Origin: Bowmanella sp. JS7-9
GTDB taxonomy: Bacteria > Pseudomonadota > Gammaproteobacteria > Enterobacterales > Alteromonadaceae
Length of the DNA stretch: 64,000 nt
Direction of reading: 5' to 3'
Assembly: GCF_004329715.1 (NCBI RefSeq)
Contig: NZ_JXSY01000002.1
Coordinates: 62,001-126,000, forward strand
Below the pieces are notes generated by a model. That model worked only from the letters and a program-made list of their open reading frames with translations, was not told the origin of the DNA and did no database searches. Position numbers and translations under genes: made by a program. This document shows, one piece after another, positions 34,863 to 45,744 of the stretch; the stretch's first letter is position 1; each line of letters opens with the position of its first letter.

Positions 34863-35849
34863 AACTAAAAAGGATAGTGGGTCACTTTGACCTTGCTCTG
34901 CAAGCTGTAGGTTATGGATAGTCGTGCTGGCAATGTGTTGCAGTGCTTCACGAGTGAAAAAGCCCTGATGTCCGGTGATTAACACATTAGGAAAGGTAAG
35001 CAGGCGTTGAAACACATCATCCTGAACGATGCTGTCGGATAGATCCTGAAAAAACAATTCGCTTTCCATTTCATACACATCCAGCCCAAGATAACCAATA
35101 TGGTAGGTCTTTAAAGCATCGATGACCGCACGGGTATCGACAAGACCGCCACGCGAGGTATTGATAAGCATCACCCCTGGTTTCATTTTGGCAATTGCAC
35201 TGGCATCAATCATGCGTTGATTGTCCGGAGTAAGGGGGCAGTGCAGGGAAATAATGTCACTGTCTTTGAGTAATGTATCCAGCGGCACAAAGCGTACCTC
35301 AGGGATGTCTATTTCTGGTTTAAACGGGTCATAGCAAAGAATTTGGCAACCAAACCCACGCAGGATCTGCATGGTTGCCTGACCAATTCTGCCCGCGCCA
35401 ATAATGCCTACTGTTTTGTGGTGCATGTTGAAACCCAGTAAGCCATCCAGAGTAAAATTATTTTCTTTCACGCGGTTGTAGGCTTTGTGCAATCTGCGGT
35501 TGAGGGTCAGCATTAGCGCAACGGCATGTTCTGCCACCGCTTGGGGAGAGTAATCAGGCACTCTGGAAACACTGATCCCAAGTTGTTTGGCGTGTTTGAT
35601 ATCCACATTGTTAAACCCGGCACAGCGCAGGGCGATATGTTTAACGCCATATTCGTGCAGGCAATAGAGTACAGTGGGGCTCAACTCATCGTTTACGAAC
35701 ACGCAAATGGCGCTAAAACCTTTGGCGAGGGTTGCAGTTTGTGCGGTCAGACGTGCATCAAAAAATGTCAGCTGTATTCCGCTCGCTTTGACTGCTTCGC
35801 TTAAGAACGTTTGATCATAATGTTGACTGCTGAATACCGCGACCTGCAT
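34854..35849 (-). CDS. D-lactate dehydrogenase-like 2-hydroxyacid dehydrogenase (LdhA type)
   Basis: A 331-residue NAD-dependent D-2-hydroxyacid dehydrogenase. LRCAGFNNVDIKHAKQLGIS, the Rossmann loop GIIGAGRIGQATMQILRGFG, NTSRGGLVDTRAVIDALK and the LDVYEMESELFFQDLS segment match fermentative LdhA closely, and the catalytic Arg (NTSRGG), Glu and His (GHQGFFT) are present. It reduces pyruvate to D-lactate with NADH. Nine bases downstream of the peroxidase gene on the same strand. Confidence 0.87.
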   Translation of the reverse strand: MQVAVFSSQHYDQTFLSEAVKASGIQLTFFDARLTAQTATLAKGFSAICVFVNDELSPTVLYCLHEYGVKHIALRCAGFNNVDIKHAKQLGISVSRVPDYSPQAVAEHAVALMLTLNRRLHKAYNRVKENNFTLDGLLGFNMHHKTVGIIGAGRIGQATMQILRGFGCQILCYDPFKPEIDIPEVRFVPLDTLLKDSDIISLHCPLTPDNQRMIDASAIAKMKPGVMLINTSRGGLVDTRAVIDALKTYHIGYLGLDVYEMESELFFQDLSDSIVQDDVFQRLLTFPNVLITGHQGFFTREALQHIASTTIHNLQLAEQGQSDPLSFLVSG

Positions 35850-35858
35850 AGCGCATCC

Positions 35859-36341
35859 TCAAAGTAGTTGTTCAATATCCGCGGCTATCGCTTGCGGTTT
35901 GGTGGCCGTAGCGTAGCGCTTAACCACATTGCCCTGACGGTCGACCAAAAACTTGGTGAAATTCCATTTTATCCTTTTGCTGCCAAGTATACCTGGCGCA
36001 GCCTTTTTTAAGTGACGAAATAGTGGATGGGCGTTAGCGCCGTTGACCTCAATTTTGCTGAATAACGGAAAGGTCGTCGCGTAGTTGAGCGAGCAAAACT
36101 CCGCAATCTGGATATCATCACCGGGTTCCTGATGACCAAACTGATCACAGGGAAAAGCAAGGATTTCAAAGCCCTGCGCCTGATACTGGGTATACAGTTT
36201 TTGCAGCCCTTCATATTGAGGTGTGAAACCACAATGGCTGGCGGTGTTGACGATGAGGAGCACCTTGTCGGCAAATTCAGACATGGACGTTGCGCTACCG
36301 TTATTGCGCAAAGCGGAGAAGTCATAAAGATTTTTTGTCAT
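35859..36341 (-). CDS. Glutathione peroxidase (Cys type)
   Basis: 160 residues; reduces peroxides using thiols, probably thioredoxin. Catalytic tetrad elements: Cys in NTASHCGFTPQYEGL, Gln in FPCDQFGHQEPG, and KWNFTKFLVDRQGNVV with the catalytic Trp and Asn. The active site has Cys, not selenocysteine. Just upstream of ldhA-like in the same direction. Cytoplasmic, no signal peptide. Confidence 0.9.
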   Translation of the reverse strand: MTKNLYDFSALRNNGSATSMSEFADKVLLIVNTASHCGFTPQYEGLQKLYTQYQAQGFEILAFPCDQFGHQEPGDDIQIAEFCSLNYATTFPLFSKIEVNGANAHPLFRHLKKAAPGILGSKRIKWNFTKFLVDRQGNVVKRYATATKPQAIAADIEQLL

Positions 36342-36438
36342 TGTAATGGCTGTTTTTTGGTATTGTTAGCGTAATAGTAATCACATATGTTGTCGGGCAG
36401 TGTAACCCGATTAAACCCCTTAAGTCAGAGAATCTCGT

Positions 36439-37308
36439 ATGTCACAGAAAGTTGCCTTTATTGGTTTGGGGGTGATGGGTTATCCCATGGCCGGTCACCT
36501 GCAAAAAAGTGGATATCAGGTCTGCGTTTATAATCGCACCAGTATTAAGGCACAAAAGTGGGTGGAGCAGTACACCGGCAGCATGGCTAATACTCCAGCC
36601 CAGGCGGCGAAAGACGCGGATATCGTGTTTGTGTGTGTGGGGAATGACGATGATGTGCGTCAGGTTGTCTATGGTGACCATGGTGCGTTGGCGGGCATGA
36701 CCGCGGGCGCGGTGTTGGTGGATCACAGCACTGCATCGGCTGAACTTGCCCGTGAGCTGGCACAGCGCTGTACTGAGCAACAGATTGGCTTTTTAGATGC
36801 GCCGGTTTCTGGTGGCCAGGCGGGCGCGGAAAATGGCCAGTTGACCATCATGGTCGGCGGTGATGAACAAAGCTTCGCCAAGGCCAATGATGCCATGCAG
36901 GCATACAGCCGCTGCTGCAGATTATTGGGCGAACATGGTAGCGGGCAATTGGCGAAGATGATGAACCAGATCTGTATCGCTGGTGTCGTGCAGGGTCTGG
37001 CTGAAGCGCTGCATTTTGGCCAGCAGGCGGGTATGGACTGTGCGGCAGTGATTGAGGTGATTAGCCAGGGCGCGGCGCAATCCTGGCAAATGCAAAATCG
37101 TTATAAAACCATGCTCAATGGCGAATATGAGTTCGGTTTCGCGGTTGACTGGATGCGTAAGGACTTGAATATTGCCCTGAATGAGGCACGTAAAAACGGC
37201 TCCAGCCTGCCATTAACCGCGTTAGTGGATCAGTTCTATGCGGAAGTGCAGAAAGCCGGCGGGCACCGTTGGGATACGTCTTCGTTGCTCACCCGATTGC
37301 AGAAATAA
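36439..37308 (+). CDS. 3-hydroxyisobutyrate/tartronate semialdehyde reductase-family dehydrogenase
   Basis: 289 residues. The N-terminal NAD(P) loop FIGLGVMGYPMAGHL, the family signature DAPVSGGQAGAENGQLTIMVGG and the catalytic Lys in GSGQLAKMMNQI identify a beta-hydroxyacid dehydrogenase. The substrate cannot be decided; GarR/GlxR and HIBADH relatives share all motifs. AG-rich sequence precedes ATG 36439. Convergent with pyk across a shared terminator. Confidence 0.88.
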   Translation: MSQKVAFIGLGVMGYPMAGHLQKSGYQVCVYNRTSIKAQKWVEQYTGSMANTPAQAAKDADIVFVCVGNDDDVRQVVYGDHGALAGMTAGAVLVDHSTASAELARELAQRCTEQQIGFLDAPVSGGQAGAENGQLTIMVGGDEQSFAKANDAMQAYSRCCRLLGEHGSGQLAKMMNQICIAGVVQGLAEALHFGQQAGMDCAAVIEVISQGAAQSWQMQNRYKTMLNGEYEFGFAVDWMRKDLNIALNEARKNGSSLPLTALVDQFYAEVQKAGGHRWDTSSLLTRLQK

Positions 37309-37336
37309 AAAAAGGCAGCGAAAGCTGCCTTTTTTA
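37309..37336. terminator. Bidirectional terminator between the dehydrogenase gene and pyk
   Basis: Stem AAAAAGGCAGC / GCTGCCTTTTT with a GAAA tetraloop; T-runs on both strands serve both convergent genes. Confidence 0.92.
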
Positions 37337-37350
37337 GTCAATTTTGTGGA

Positions 37351-38787
37351 TTAAACCGTGATCACTTTACAACAGTTGGTCGCACCTACGGTTTCCATGT
37401 TGTCGCCATAGGTCAGCAACAATTGATCGCCCGGTTGCACTAAACCTTTTTCGATCAGGCGTGCTTTTACATCCAGCGTCAGCCCACCTGGCTGAGATAA
37501 TTTAGAGTTAAAGTACACGGGTTTCACACCGCGATACAGCGCCATTACGTTGAGCGTGTCTTCGTGACGAGACAGCGCATAGATGGGCAGCGATGAGGTA
37601 ATACGTGACATCAGGCGAGCGGTTTCACCAGACTCGGTTAATGCCACAATGCCTTTAATACTTGCCAGGTGGTTGGCGGCATATACCGCTGACATCGCGA
37701 TTGTTTCGCTGACGCTGGAGAAAGTTTCATCCAGACGGTGTTTAGAAATTTTCACGCTTGGGTGTGTCTCGGCGCCTTCACACACGCGAGCCATGGCCGC
37801 GACTGTCTCTACCGGATATTTGCCCGCCGCGGTTTCTGCCGACAGCATTACCGCATCGGTACCGTCCAACACAGCGTTTGCCACGTCCATGACCTCTGCA
37901 CGGGTTGGCATAGGGCTTTCAATCATCGACTCCATCATCTGCGTCGCCGTAATAACAACACGATTTAACTGACGGGCGCGGCTGATCAGTTTTTTCTGTA
38001 CGCCAACTAATTCTGCATCCCCGATTTCAACCCCCAGATCCCCACGGGCTACCATTACCGCGTCCGAGGCTAAAATGATGTCATCGATTGCTTCGATACT
38101 GGCTACCGCTTCGGCACGTTCTACTTTGGCGCAAATCCGTGCTTTGCAACCCGCCGCTTCGGCCAGTTCACGTGCGTAACGTAAATCATCGCCGCAACGT
38201 GGGAAGGATACTGCCAGATAATCCACGCCCATAGCGGCTGCGGTTTTGATATCTTGCTTGTCTTTATCTGTCAGTGCGGCAGCAGATAAGCCGCCACCCT
38301 GGCGATTAATACCTTTGTTATTGGATAATTTGCCGCCAACCGTTACCACGGTATGTACCTGATTACCCTTAACCGCTTCTACCTGTAATTGAACACGCCC
38401 GTCATCCAGCAGCAGGATATCACCGGCGGCGACGTCTTGTGGCAGGGCTTTATAGTCGATGCCCACAGCCTGTTGGTTACCGGCAAGGCTGTCCATATCG
38501 GCGTCCAGAATAAATTTGTCGCCGACAGCCAGTTCAATTTTGCCATCTACAAATTTGGCGACACGAATTTTCGGCCCCTGCAGATCACCCAGAATCGCAA
38601 TGTACTTGCCCATTTCCTCGGCGGTTTCACGCACCAGTTTGGCTCGGGCAATGTGGTCCTCGGCACTGCCATGGGAGAAGTTCATACGCACCACATTGGT
38701 ACCCGCCTGTAAAATACCGCGAATTTGTTCTTTGCTGCTGGTAGCAGGGCCCAGGGTAGCAACGATCTTGGTTCTTCTATGCATCAT
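37351..38787 (-). CDS. pyk: Pyruvate kinase
   Basis: 478 residues from ATG 38787 ([20 protein letters not shown]); the frame also opens at a TTG 18 bases earlier. Converts PEP and ADP to pyruvate and ATP. Visible motifs: [23 protein letters not shown] with the catalytic Lys, [52 protein letters not shown]. It is of the PykA/type II group by length. A HexR-like site lies about 40 bases upstream. Confidence 0.95.
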   Translation of the reverse strand: MMHRRTKIVATLGPATSSKEQIRGILQAGTNVVRMNFSHGSAEDHIARAKLVRETAEEMGKYIAILGDLQGPKIRVAKFVDGKIELAVGDKFILDADMDSLAGNQQAVGIDYKALPQDVAAGDILLLDDGRVQLQVEAVKGNQVHTVVTVGGKLSNNKGINRQGGGLSAAALTDKDKQDIKTAAAMGVDYLAVSFPRCGDDLRYARELAEAAGCKARICAKVERAEAVASIEAIDDIILASDAVMVARGDLGVEIGDAELVGVQKKLISRARQLNRVVITATQMMESMIESPMPTRAEVMDVANAVLDGTDAVMLSAETAAGKYPVETVAAMARVCEGAETHPSVKISKHRLDETFSSVSETIAMSAVYAANHLASIKGIVALTESGETARLMSRITSSLPIYALSRHEDTLNVMALYRGVKPVYFNSKLSQPGGLTLDVKARLIEKGLVQPGDQLLLTYGDNMETVGATNCCKVITV

Positions 38788-38828
38788 GATGTGACACGGC
38801 CTCAAAAAGTAGATGAAACAACAAATGT

Positions 38829-38843
38829 TGTAATTTAATTACA
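38829..38843. promoter_or_regulatory. HexR-like operator upstream of pyk
   Basis: TGTAATTTAATTACA is a near-perfect palindrome matching the HexR consensus of Shewanella and relatives (TGTAATTAAATTACA) with one mismatch; 42 bases upstream of the pyk ATG, 122 bases from the end of hexR. Confidence 0.8.
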
Positions 38844-38964
38844 AAATTCTAGCGCAACTCCGCTTAAATGAAAATCGCTGCGGGTTATTTAGTTGTAAAA
38901 AAGTCGTTAATCGTCAGATGTAAAAAAGGACGCCGTAGCGTCCCGAAATTCTGGCAGTTAGCGG

Positions 38965-39807
38965 CTATTTGTCAAAGCGGGAACCGCGTAACGTTTCTTT
39001 GACCCGTTTGAGGTTCTCACGAAAACGCGGACCGCGGCGCAAAGTAAAGCCGGTAGCAAGGATATCAATCATGACCATTTGGGCAATCCGTGACGCCATT
39101 GGCATATACATATCTGTGTCTTCAGGCACTTCCAGCGCCAGCACCATGGAGCACTCTTTCGCCAGTGGGCTGTCTTTGGCAGTCATGCCGACGACGGTGG
39201 CGCCATTGTGACGGGCGATTTGTGCAATCTCGACCAATGACTTAGTGCGGCCAGTGTGAGAAATCAGTACCACCACATCACCTTCATCACAGTTCATACA
39301 GCTCATGCGCTGCATCAGAATGTCATCAAAATACACGACAGGCACATTGAAGCGGAAAAACTTGTTTAGCGCATCATGGGCCACCGACGCGGACGCGCCC
39401 AACCCGAAGAAAGAAATTTTCTTAGCCTGGGTCAGTAAGTCCACAACACGGTTGACAGTCACCACATCCACCGACTGACGTGCAACATCCAGTGACGCCA
39501 TAGTCGATTCAAAGATTTTCTTGGTGTATTCCTCAGGCCCGTCGTTTTCGTCTACGTGGCGGCTGACATAAGGAGTGCCATTGGCCAGACTCTGAGCCAA
39601 ATGCAATTTAAAATCAGGGAAACCTTTGGTATCAAGACGGCGGCAAAAACGGTTAACGGTAGGCTCGCTGACATTCGCCTGGCGGGCGAGAGTGGCGATG
39701 CTACTATGAATGGCATTTTGCGGGTTTGCCAGAATGGTCTCGGCGACTTTCTTTTCTGATTTACTTAACTGTCCGTGGTACTCAGAAATTTTGTCCAATA
39801 TATTCAT
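38965..39807 (-). CDS. hexR: HexR transcriptional regulator (RpiR family)
   Basis: A 280-residue regulator: N-terminal RpiR helix-turn-helix (NAIHSSIATLARQANVSEPTVNRFCRRLDTKG) and C-terminal SIS sugar-phosphate domain (ISFFGLGASASVAHDALNKFF, VVLISHTGRTKSLVEIAQIA). In gammaproteobacteria HexR binds KDPG and controls the Entner-Doudoroff and gluconeogenic genes. It is divergent from zwf and upstream in the same direction as pyk, with three matching operators in this window. Confidence 0.93.
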   Translation of the reverse strand: MNILDKISEYHGQLSKSEKKVAETILANPQNAIHSSIATLARQANVSEPTVNRFCRRLDTKGFPDFKLHLAQSLANGTPYVSRHVDENDGPEEYTKKIFESTMASLDVARQSVDVVTVNRVVDLLTQAKKISFFGLGASASVAHDALNKFFRFNVPVVYFDDILMQRMSCMNCDEGDVVVLISHTGRTKSLVEIAQIARHNGATVVGMTAKDSPLAKECSMVLALEVPEDTDMYMPMASRIAQMVMIDILATGFTLRRGPRFRENLKRVKETLRGSRFDK

Positions 39808-39926
39808 AATGACTCGTTAGCGCGGAAGTTTGTTATGTAAAAGGTACGTAAATTTCGCACACATTCGCAATTTTATATTCGGCTAGGCTACACGAAGGCA
39901 GGTTTTGGGTAAATTGAATTGTTAAA

Positions 39927-39941
39927 TGTTGTAAAATTACA
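39927..39941. promoter_or_regulatory. HexR-like operator between hexR and zwf
   Basis: TGTTGTAAAATTACA matches 12 of 15 positions of the HexR consensus, with a perfect right half-site; about 100 bases upstream of zwf and 120 bases upstream of hexR, so it can act on both divergent promoters. Confidence 0.6.
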
Positions 39942-40040
39942 TCAAATGCGATTAACTAAACGTAGCTCAACAGGAAATGTCATTTCACCTGTTGTAGACT
40001 TACAGCCACTTCAACTATTCGCACGACACCAGGTAAAGAG

Positions 40041-41519
40041 ATGTCAGTAAATAATAAGTTTGAGCCCTGTGATTTTGTACTGTACGGCACCCGCGGCGAT
40101 TTAGCCCGCCGTAAGTTACTTCCTTCTTTATATCAGTTAGAAAAAGCTCAGCTGATCCACCCTGAAACCAAGTTAATCGGGGTTGCGCGCCAGACAATGA
40201 GTGCGGAAGAGTACGCGCAAATGGTCGATGAAAACGTGCGTAATTTCACCAAAGACGAAATTTGTGAAGATAGCCTGGCCCGTCTGAAAGCCCGTTGTGA
40301 ATACGTGGAAATGGACTTTACCAAGATGGATGACTACAAGGGCCTGTGCCGCTTCACCGATCCAGAGCGGGTGATGGTGTGTTACTTCTCTACGCCGCCA
40401 TCGGTGTTCAGTGACATCTGTAAGGGCATGAAACATGCGGGTGTAATCGACGATTCAGTCCGCGTAGTGCTGGAAAAACCCATTGGTCACGATCTGGACT
40501 CCTCTAAGGTGATTAACAACCAGGTCGCAGAATATTTTAACGAGTCGCAGATTTACCGGATAGACCATTATCTGGGTAAAGAAACGGTGCTGAACCTGAT
40601 CGCATTGCGTTTTGCTAATTCGCTGTTTACCAATAACTGGGATCACAACTGTATCGACCATGTGCAGATCAGCGTAGCCGAGTCGGTCGGCATTGAAGGC
40701 CGTTGGGGTTACTTTGATGAAGCAGGTCAGATGCGCGATATGGTGCAAAACCATTTGCTGCAAATCCTGACCCTGATCGCCATGGAGCCGCCCACAACGT
40801 TGGATGCGGATAGCATACGTGACGAGAAGCTTAAGGTTCTTAAGGCGCTGCGTAAAATTGACGTCAGTAACGTACGTGAGAAAACCGTACGAGGCCAGTA
40901 CACCCGTGGATTCGTGATGGGTAAAGAGGTCCCCGGCTATCTGGAAGAAGAAGATGCCAATACCCGCAGTAAGACCGAAACTTTTGTCGCACTGAAAGCG
41001 GAGATCGACAACTGGCGCTGGGCCGGTGTGCCGTTTTATCTGCGTACGGGCAAACGCCTGCCGTCCAAGACGTCTGAGGTGGTGATTTACTTCAAGAGCC
41101 AACCGCACAACCTGTTTAAAGACAGCTTCCCGGAATTGCCACCGAATAAATTAAAAATTCGTCTGCAACCGGATGAAGGTGTGGAAGTGACGGTAATGAA
41201 CAAATTACCGGGCCTGAACAACACTAAGTCTATGGACTTGCAAAAAACCAAACTTAACCTGAGCTTCTCTGAAACCTTCAAAGATGAACGGATTGCCGAT
41301 GCTTACGAAAAGCTGTTGCTGGAAGTGATGATGGGTAATCAGGCGTTGTTCGTGCGCCGCGATGAGGTCGAAGCCGCATGGGCATGGGTCGATGGCATTA
41401 TCGACGCATGGAAACAAACCAAAGAGCCGCCAGCGCCTTATCAGGCCGGTTCATGGGGGCCGGTTGCGTCTATCGCCTTGTTGGCGCGTGAAGACCGGGC
41501 CTGGTACGAGAGTAAATAA
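40041..41519 (+). CDS. zwf: Glucose-6-phosphate 1-dehydrogenase
   Basis: 492 residues. Oxidises glucose 6-phosphate to 6-phosphogluconolactone with NADP. N-terminal FVLYGTRGDLARRKLLPSLY nucleotide-binding segment and the active-site RIDHYLGKETV with catalytic His and Lys are intact. First gene of zwf-pgl-edd-glk-eda, with pgl starting two bases after the stop. ATG 40041 follows AAAGAG. Confidence 0.96.
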   Translation: MSVNNKFEPCDFVLYGTRGDLARRKLLPSLYQLEKAQLIHPETKLIGVARQTMSAEEYAQMVDENVRNFTKDEICEDSLARLKARCEYVEMDFTKMDDYKGLCRFTDPERVMVCYFSTPPSVFSDICKGMKHAGVIDDSVRVVLEKPIGHDLDSSKVINNQVAEYFNESQIYRIDHYLGKETVLNLIALRFANSLFTNNWDHNCIDHVQISVAESVGIEGRWGYFDEAGQMRDMVQNHLLQILTLIAMEPPTTLDADSIRDEKLKVLKALRKIDVSNVREKTVRGQYTRGFVMGKEVPGYLEEEDANTRSKTETFVALKAEIDNWRWAGVPFYLRTGKRLPSKTSEVVIYFKSQPHNLFKDSFPELPPNKLKIRLQPDEGVEVTVMNKLPGLNNTKSMDLQKTKLNLSFSETFKDERIADAYEKLLLEVMMGNQALFVRRDEVEAAWAWVDGIIDAWKQTKEPPAPYQAGSWGPVASIALLAREDRAWYESK

Positions 41520-41520
41520 C

Positions 41521-42207
41521 ATGCGCGAAACTCATTATGCAACTCAGCAGGAACTGAACGAACAGTTTGCTGCACGCATCGCACATATACTGCAAAACAG
41601 TATTGCACGTCAGGGCCGCGCCAGTTTATTGGTCTCTGGCGGCCGTACCCCGGTGGGATTATTTGAAATCCTCAGTCAGGCCGATGTGGACTGGTCAAAT
41701 GTGGATGTCAGCCTGGCCGATGAGCGCTGGGTCAGTGCAGACGATGAGGCGAGCAACGAGAAGCTGGTGCGCACACACCTGTTAAAAAATAACGCCGCCG
41801 CCGCTCACTTTGTCTCTCTGACGACGACAGCGGCGGACGCCAATGATGCTATCACTGAAGTCACCGAGCGGGTCAATGCTATGGCCAGACCATTCGATGT
41901 GCTGATTCTCGGCATGGGAGAGGACGGCCATACTGCGTCATTGTTCCCTTGTTCTGAGCAAATAAAGGCCGGTCTGGATATGCACTCAGGACAAACTCTA
42001 ATCGCAGTGCAGCCGACGACGGCACCACATCAGCGTATTTCATTGACGCTGCCGGCATTATTGAACAGTCGTAATATCTTTTTGCATTTAACCGGTGATA
42101 AGAAAAAAGCCGTTTTAGACCAAGCGTTATCAGCGGATGACAGTCTGGAAATGCCCATTCGTGCGGTGTTGCAAAACGCCGATGTCGAGCTTATCTGGGC
42201 TGCGTAG
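41521..42207 (+). CDS. pgl: 6-phosphogluconolactonase
   Basis: A 228-residue DevB-type lactonase, hydrolysing 6-phosphogluconolactone. LLVSGGRTPVGLFEIL, ADERWVSADDEASNE and LILGMGEDGHTASLFP are the family blocks. The frame extends upstream into zwf to 41362, but ATG 41521 directly after the zwf stop gives the expected N-terminus. The gene is 12 bases before edd. Confidence 0.94.
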   Translation: MRETHYATQQELNEQFAARIAHILQNSIARQGRASLLVSGGRTPVGLFEILSQADVDWSNVDVSLADERWVSADDEASNEKLVRTHLLKNNAAAAHFVSLTTTAADANDAITEVTERVNAMARPFDVLILGMGEDGHTASLFPCSEQIKAGLDMHSGQTLIAVQPTTAPHQRISLTLPALLNSRNIFLHLTGDKKKAVLDQALSADDSLEMPIRAVLQNADVELIWAA

Positions 42208-42219
42208 GAGACTTTGTAA

Positions 42220-44049
42220 ATGAACAGTATTATTCAGGAAGTGACTCAGCGGATTATTGAACGCAGTCAAACTGAGCGTCGCGCCTATCTGGACAAAATT
42301 GAACACGCTCGTCGGCAAGGGCCACACCGTGGCGTATTGTCCTGCGGTAACTTAGCCCATGGTTTCGCTGCCTGTAGTGCCTCCGAAAAGGCAGATTTAC
42401 GCAGTATGACTAAGGCTAATGTGGCTATCGTGTCGTCTTATAATGACATGTTGTCAGCTCACCAGCCTTATGAAACGTATCCTCAGATCCTGAAAGAGGC
42501 GATTCGCGAAGCTGGCAGTGTGGCGCAATTTGCCGGTGGTGTACCAGCGATGTGTGACGGTGTAACGCAGGGCAATCCGGGTATGGATTTGAGCCTGATG
42601 AGCCGTGACGTGATTGCTATGTCTACCGCGGTAGCCCTGTCACATAATATGTTTGACGCTGCGCTGATGCTGGGGATCTGTGACAAAATTGTTCCCGGTT
42701 TACTGATTGGTTCACTGGCGTTTGGTCATTTGCCAACTGTATTTGTACCGGCCGGTCCGATGCCATCAGGTATCCCGAATAAAGAAAAAGCCCGTGTACG
42801 TCAGGCGTATGCGGAGGGTAAAGCGTCCCGTGAAGAATTGCTGGAAGCCGAGTCTAAGTCATATCACTCAGCCGGTACCTGTACCTTCTATGGTACTGCC
42901 AACAGCAACCAGTTAGTGGTTGAGACGATGGGATTGCATTTGCCGGGCTCATCCTTTGTGAACCCGGGCACGCCGCTGCGTGATGCGTTAACTAAAGCGG
43001 CCGCCAAACAGGTAACACGTCTGACCGATATCAGCGGTAACTACATGCCTATCGGCCATATTGTTGATGCCAAATCTATTGTCAATGGCGTAGTGGCATT
43101 GCTGGCAACAGGGGGCTCCACTAACCACACCATGCACTTAGTTGCAGTAGCAAAGGCTGCTGGTTATACCCTGACATGGGATGATTTCTCCGATCTGTCC
43201 AAGGCTACGCCACTACTGACCCGCATTTACCCTAATGGGTCGGCGGACATCAACCACTTTACTGCCGCCGGTGGTATGTCATTGTTGTTTAAACAGTTAC
43301 TGGATGCCGGTCTGCTGCATAACGATGTTCAGACTATTTGTGGTCAGGGGCTGGACCTGTATACCAAAGAACCTGTTCTCAATGATGGCGAACTGGAATG
43401 GCGGGATGGACCGAAAACCTCGCTGGATCCTCAGGTTGTGGCATCGGTGGAAACGCCATTTAAGCCGGACGGCGGTTTGTCTGTGCTGGAAGGTAATCTG
43501 GGCCGCGCCGTAATGAAGACCTCTGCGCTTAGAGAAGGCAAGGGCATCATTACCGCTCCTGCGGTGGTATTTGAAGATCAGTTCGAACTGGATAAGTCAT
43601 TCCAGGCGGGTGAATTAGATAAAGATTGTATTGTGGTCGTGCGTTTCCAGGGGCCCAAAGCGATTGGTATGCCTGAACTGCACCGTTTGACACCTCCGCT
43701 TGGGGTATTGCAAGACCGCGGTTTTAATGTGGCGTTGGTAACCGATGGACGCATGTCTGGGGCATCCGGCAAAGTGCCTGCAGCAATCCATGTAACCCCT
43801 GAAGCCTATAACGGAGGCTTACTCGCCAAAGTGCAAAACGGTGACATGATTGAACTGGATGCCGATAAAGGCGTGATGCGCTTACTGGTAGATGATGTCG
43901 AGCTGGAGGCTCGCGAGGCTGTAAAAGCCCAGCTTGAACATCATTTGGTCGGCATGGGCCGGGAGTTGTTTACTGGCATGCGTAGTCAGTTAACGGGTGC
44001 TGAGCAGGGCGCTTGCTCATTGTTTGCTACTCAGGAGCAGCAGGCATGA
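42220..44049 (+). CDS. edd: Phosphogluconate dehydratase
   Basis: A 609-residue [4Fe-4S] dehydratase converting 6-phosphogluconate to KDPG, the committed step of the Entner-Doudoroff path. Family blocks: [56 protein letters not shown] and [23 protein letters not shown]; the Cys residues in these blocks are cluster ligands. Overlaps glk by 4 bases. Confidence 0.96.
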   Translation: MNSIIQEVTQRIIERSQTERRAYLDKIEHARRQGPHRGVLSCGNLAHGFAACSASEKADLRSMTKANVAIVSSYNDMLSAHQPYETYPQILKEAIREAGSVAQFAGGVPAMCDGVTQGNPGMDLSLMSRDVIAMSTAVALSHNMFDAALMLGICDKIVPGLLIGSLAFGHLPTVFVPAGPMPSGIPNKEKARVRQAYAEGKASREELLEAESKSYHSAGTCTFYGTANSNQLVVETMGLHLPGSSFVNPGTPLRDALTKAAAKQVTRLTDISGNYMPIGHIVDAKSIVNGVVALLATGGSTNHTMHLVAVAKAAGYTLTWDDFSDLSKATPLLTRIYPNGSADINHFTAAGGMSLLFKQLLDAGLLHNDVQTICGQGLDLYTKEPVLNDGELEWRDGPKTSLDPQVVASVETPFKPDGGLSVLEGNLGRAVMKTSALREGKGIITAPAVVFEDQFELDKSFQAGELDKDCIVVVRFQGPKAIGMPELHRLTPPLGVLQDRGFNVALVTDGRMSGASGKVPAAIHVTPEAYNGGLLAKVQNGDMIELDADKGVMRLLVDDVELEAREAVKAQLEHHLVGMGRELFTGMRSQLTGAEQGACSLFATQEQQA

Positions 44050-45005
44050 GTGCGCGTTTTGTTGCCGATGTAGGGGGCACCAATATCCGCATTGCACGCA
44101 CTGAGTGCGGCAAATTGTTGGATATTGAAAAGTACCTGTGCAAGGACTTCTCGGATATTTCTGATGCGCTGGGTTTGTATTTTCAAACCTATCCGCAATA
44201 TGCCTTCACCGCTGGTTGTATCGGGATTGCCTGTCCGGTAAATGGTGATGATGTGCGCATGACCAACCATTTTTGGCGTTTTTCTATCGAAGCGACACGC
44301 CAGAAACTTGGGCTGACTGAACTGTTTGTGATCAACGATTACACAGCCGTGTCAATGTCATTACCTGTGCTGGATGACACCCAAAAAGTGCAGATTGGCG
44401 GCGACAAACCCAAAGCCAATACCCCGCTGGCGGTGTTCGGTCCGGGAACCGGACTAGGCGTTGGGCATCTGGTCCCGGTGACCGAAGGCTGGAAAGCTCT
44501 GCCTGGTGAAGGTGGCCATGTGGATTTCGCACCGATTGACGATGTTGACCTGCATATCTGGCAGTTTTTGCGCCGCCATTTCAGCCATGTCTCGGCGGAA
44601 CAATTAATTTCCGGACCGGGGATCCTGCAAATTTATCAGGCCCTGTCAGATTATCATGGCAAGCCGGTCAGCTGCCGCTCGCCTGCCGAAGTAACCGAGC
44701 GCGCATTAAACGGTGAAGACGAGGTGTGCGTAGCCACGTTAAATCAGTTTTGTAAGGTAATGGGTAGTTTCGCCGGCAATCTGGCGCTAACCCTCGGCAC
44801 CTTTGGTGGTGTGTATATCGCTGGCGGCATAGCACAGCGCTTTATTGAGTTTATTCAACGGAGTGAATTACGCGCCCGTTTTGAAGACAAGGGCCGCTTT
44901 GCCAGTTATGTGCGTCCCATCCCTATTTATTTAATTACTGAGCCGGACCATGGTCTGTTAGGCGCGGCGGCTTATCTTCAACAGCATGCTAAGGAATCCG
45001 TATGA
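44046..45005 (+). CDS. glk: Glucokinase
   Basis: 319 residues from ATG 44046 (the frame opens earlier inside edd). Phosphorylates intracellular glucose with [17 protein letters not shown] is the phosphate-1 loop, [13 protein letters not shown] the family signature, and [10 protein letters not shown] contains the substrate-binding Glu and catalytic-region His. ATGA overlap with edd and TATGA overlap with eda indicate a tightly coupled operon. Confidence 0.95.
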   Translation: MSARFVADVGGTNIRIARTECGKLLDIEKYLCKDFSDISDALGLYFQTYPQYAFTAGCIGIACPVNGDDVRMTNHFWRFSIEATRQKLGLTELFVINDYTAVSMSLPVLDDTQKVQIGGDKPKANTPLAVFGPGTGLGVGHLVPVTEGWKALPGEGGHVDFAPIDDVDLHIWQFLRRHFSHVSAEQLISGPGILQIYQALSDYHGKPVSCRSPAEVTERALNGEDEVCVATLNQFCKVMGSFAGNLALTLGTFGGVYIAGGIAQRFIEFIQRSELRARFEDKGRFASYVRPIPIYLITEPDHGLLGAAAYLQQHAKESV

Positions 45006-45643
45006 GTAGCAACTGGAAAACGTCTGCCGCAGACATCTTTGCAAAAGGCCCGGTTGTACCGGTTATCGTATTAAACGATTTGGCTCATGCGGTGCCATTG
45101 GCAAAAGCCTTGATGGCTGGGGGAATTTCTGTGCTGGAAGTTACCCTGCGTACCCCTGTGGCGATGGATGCCATCCGTAAAATTGCCGAAGAAGTGCCTG
45201 GCGCTTGTATTGGTGCCGGCACGGTCACCACGGCTCAACAGTTAGCTGACGTAACAGCAGCGGGGGCACAATTTGCCATTAGCCCGGGCCTGACCAGTAG
45301 CTTACTGGATGCCGGTAATGCTGGTTCAATCCCGCTGATTCCGGGTATTTCTTCTATTTCAGAACTAATGATGGGGCTGGACAAAGGTTATGATCACTTC
45401 AAGTTCTTCCCGGCCGAGGCGGTGGGTGGCGTTGGCGCGCTGAAATCTATCGGTGGCCCATTCCCTCAGGTGACCTTCTGTCCCACTGGTGGCATCGGTC
45501 CAAATAACTACCGTGATTATCTGGCCTTGCCTAATATTCGCTGTGTAGGCGGCTCCTGGGTGGCTCCTGAGAAAGCCATGCAAGCCGGCGACTGGGCACA
45601 AATTACTGAATTAGCCCGCACGGCCGTAGAAGGCGCCCGCTAA
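45002..45643 (+). CDS. eda: KDPG aldolase (2-dehydro-3-deoxy-phosphogluconate aldolase)
   Basis: 213 residues, class I aldolase splitting KDPG to pyruvate and glyceraldehyde 3-phosphate. The Schiff-base Lys is in [10 protein letters not shown], and the catalytic Glu in [25 protein letters not shown] and PTGGIGPNN are family marks. Last gene of the operon, ending in a terminator. Its last 33 bases before codon wobble divergence recur downstream of the histidine kinase (see the repeat entry). Confidence 0.96.
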   Translation: MSSNWKTSAADIFAKGPVVPVIVLNDLAHAVPLAKALMAGGISVLEVTLRTPVAMDAIRKIAEEVPGACIGAGTVTTAQQLADVTAAGAQFAISPGLTSSLLDAGNAGSIPLIPGISSISELMMGLDKGYDHFKFFPAEAVGGVGALKSIGGPFPQVTFCPTGGIGPNNYRDYLALPNIRCVGGSWVAPEKAMQAGDWAQITELARTAVEGAR

Positions 45644-45649
45644 AAAGTA

Positions 45650-45675
45650 AAAGCCGCAGTCATTGCGGCTTTTTT
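45650..45675 (+). terminator. Terminator after eda
   Basis: Stem AAAGCCGCA / TGCGGCTTT around a short loop, then a T-run. A diverged second copy follows the histidine kinase at 47215. Confidence 0.88.
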
Positions 45676-45744
45676 GTGAATTACTGGTAATTCCACGCGT
45701 AGCAATTTATTGTGATATGACAATCGCGTACTCCCGATGTTCAG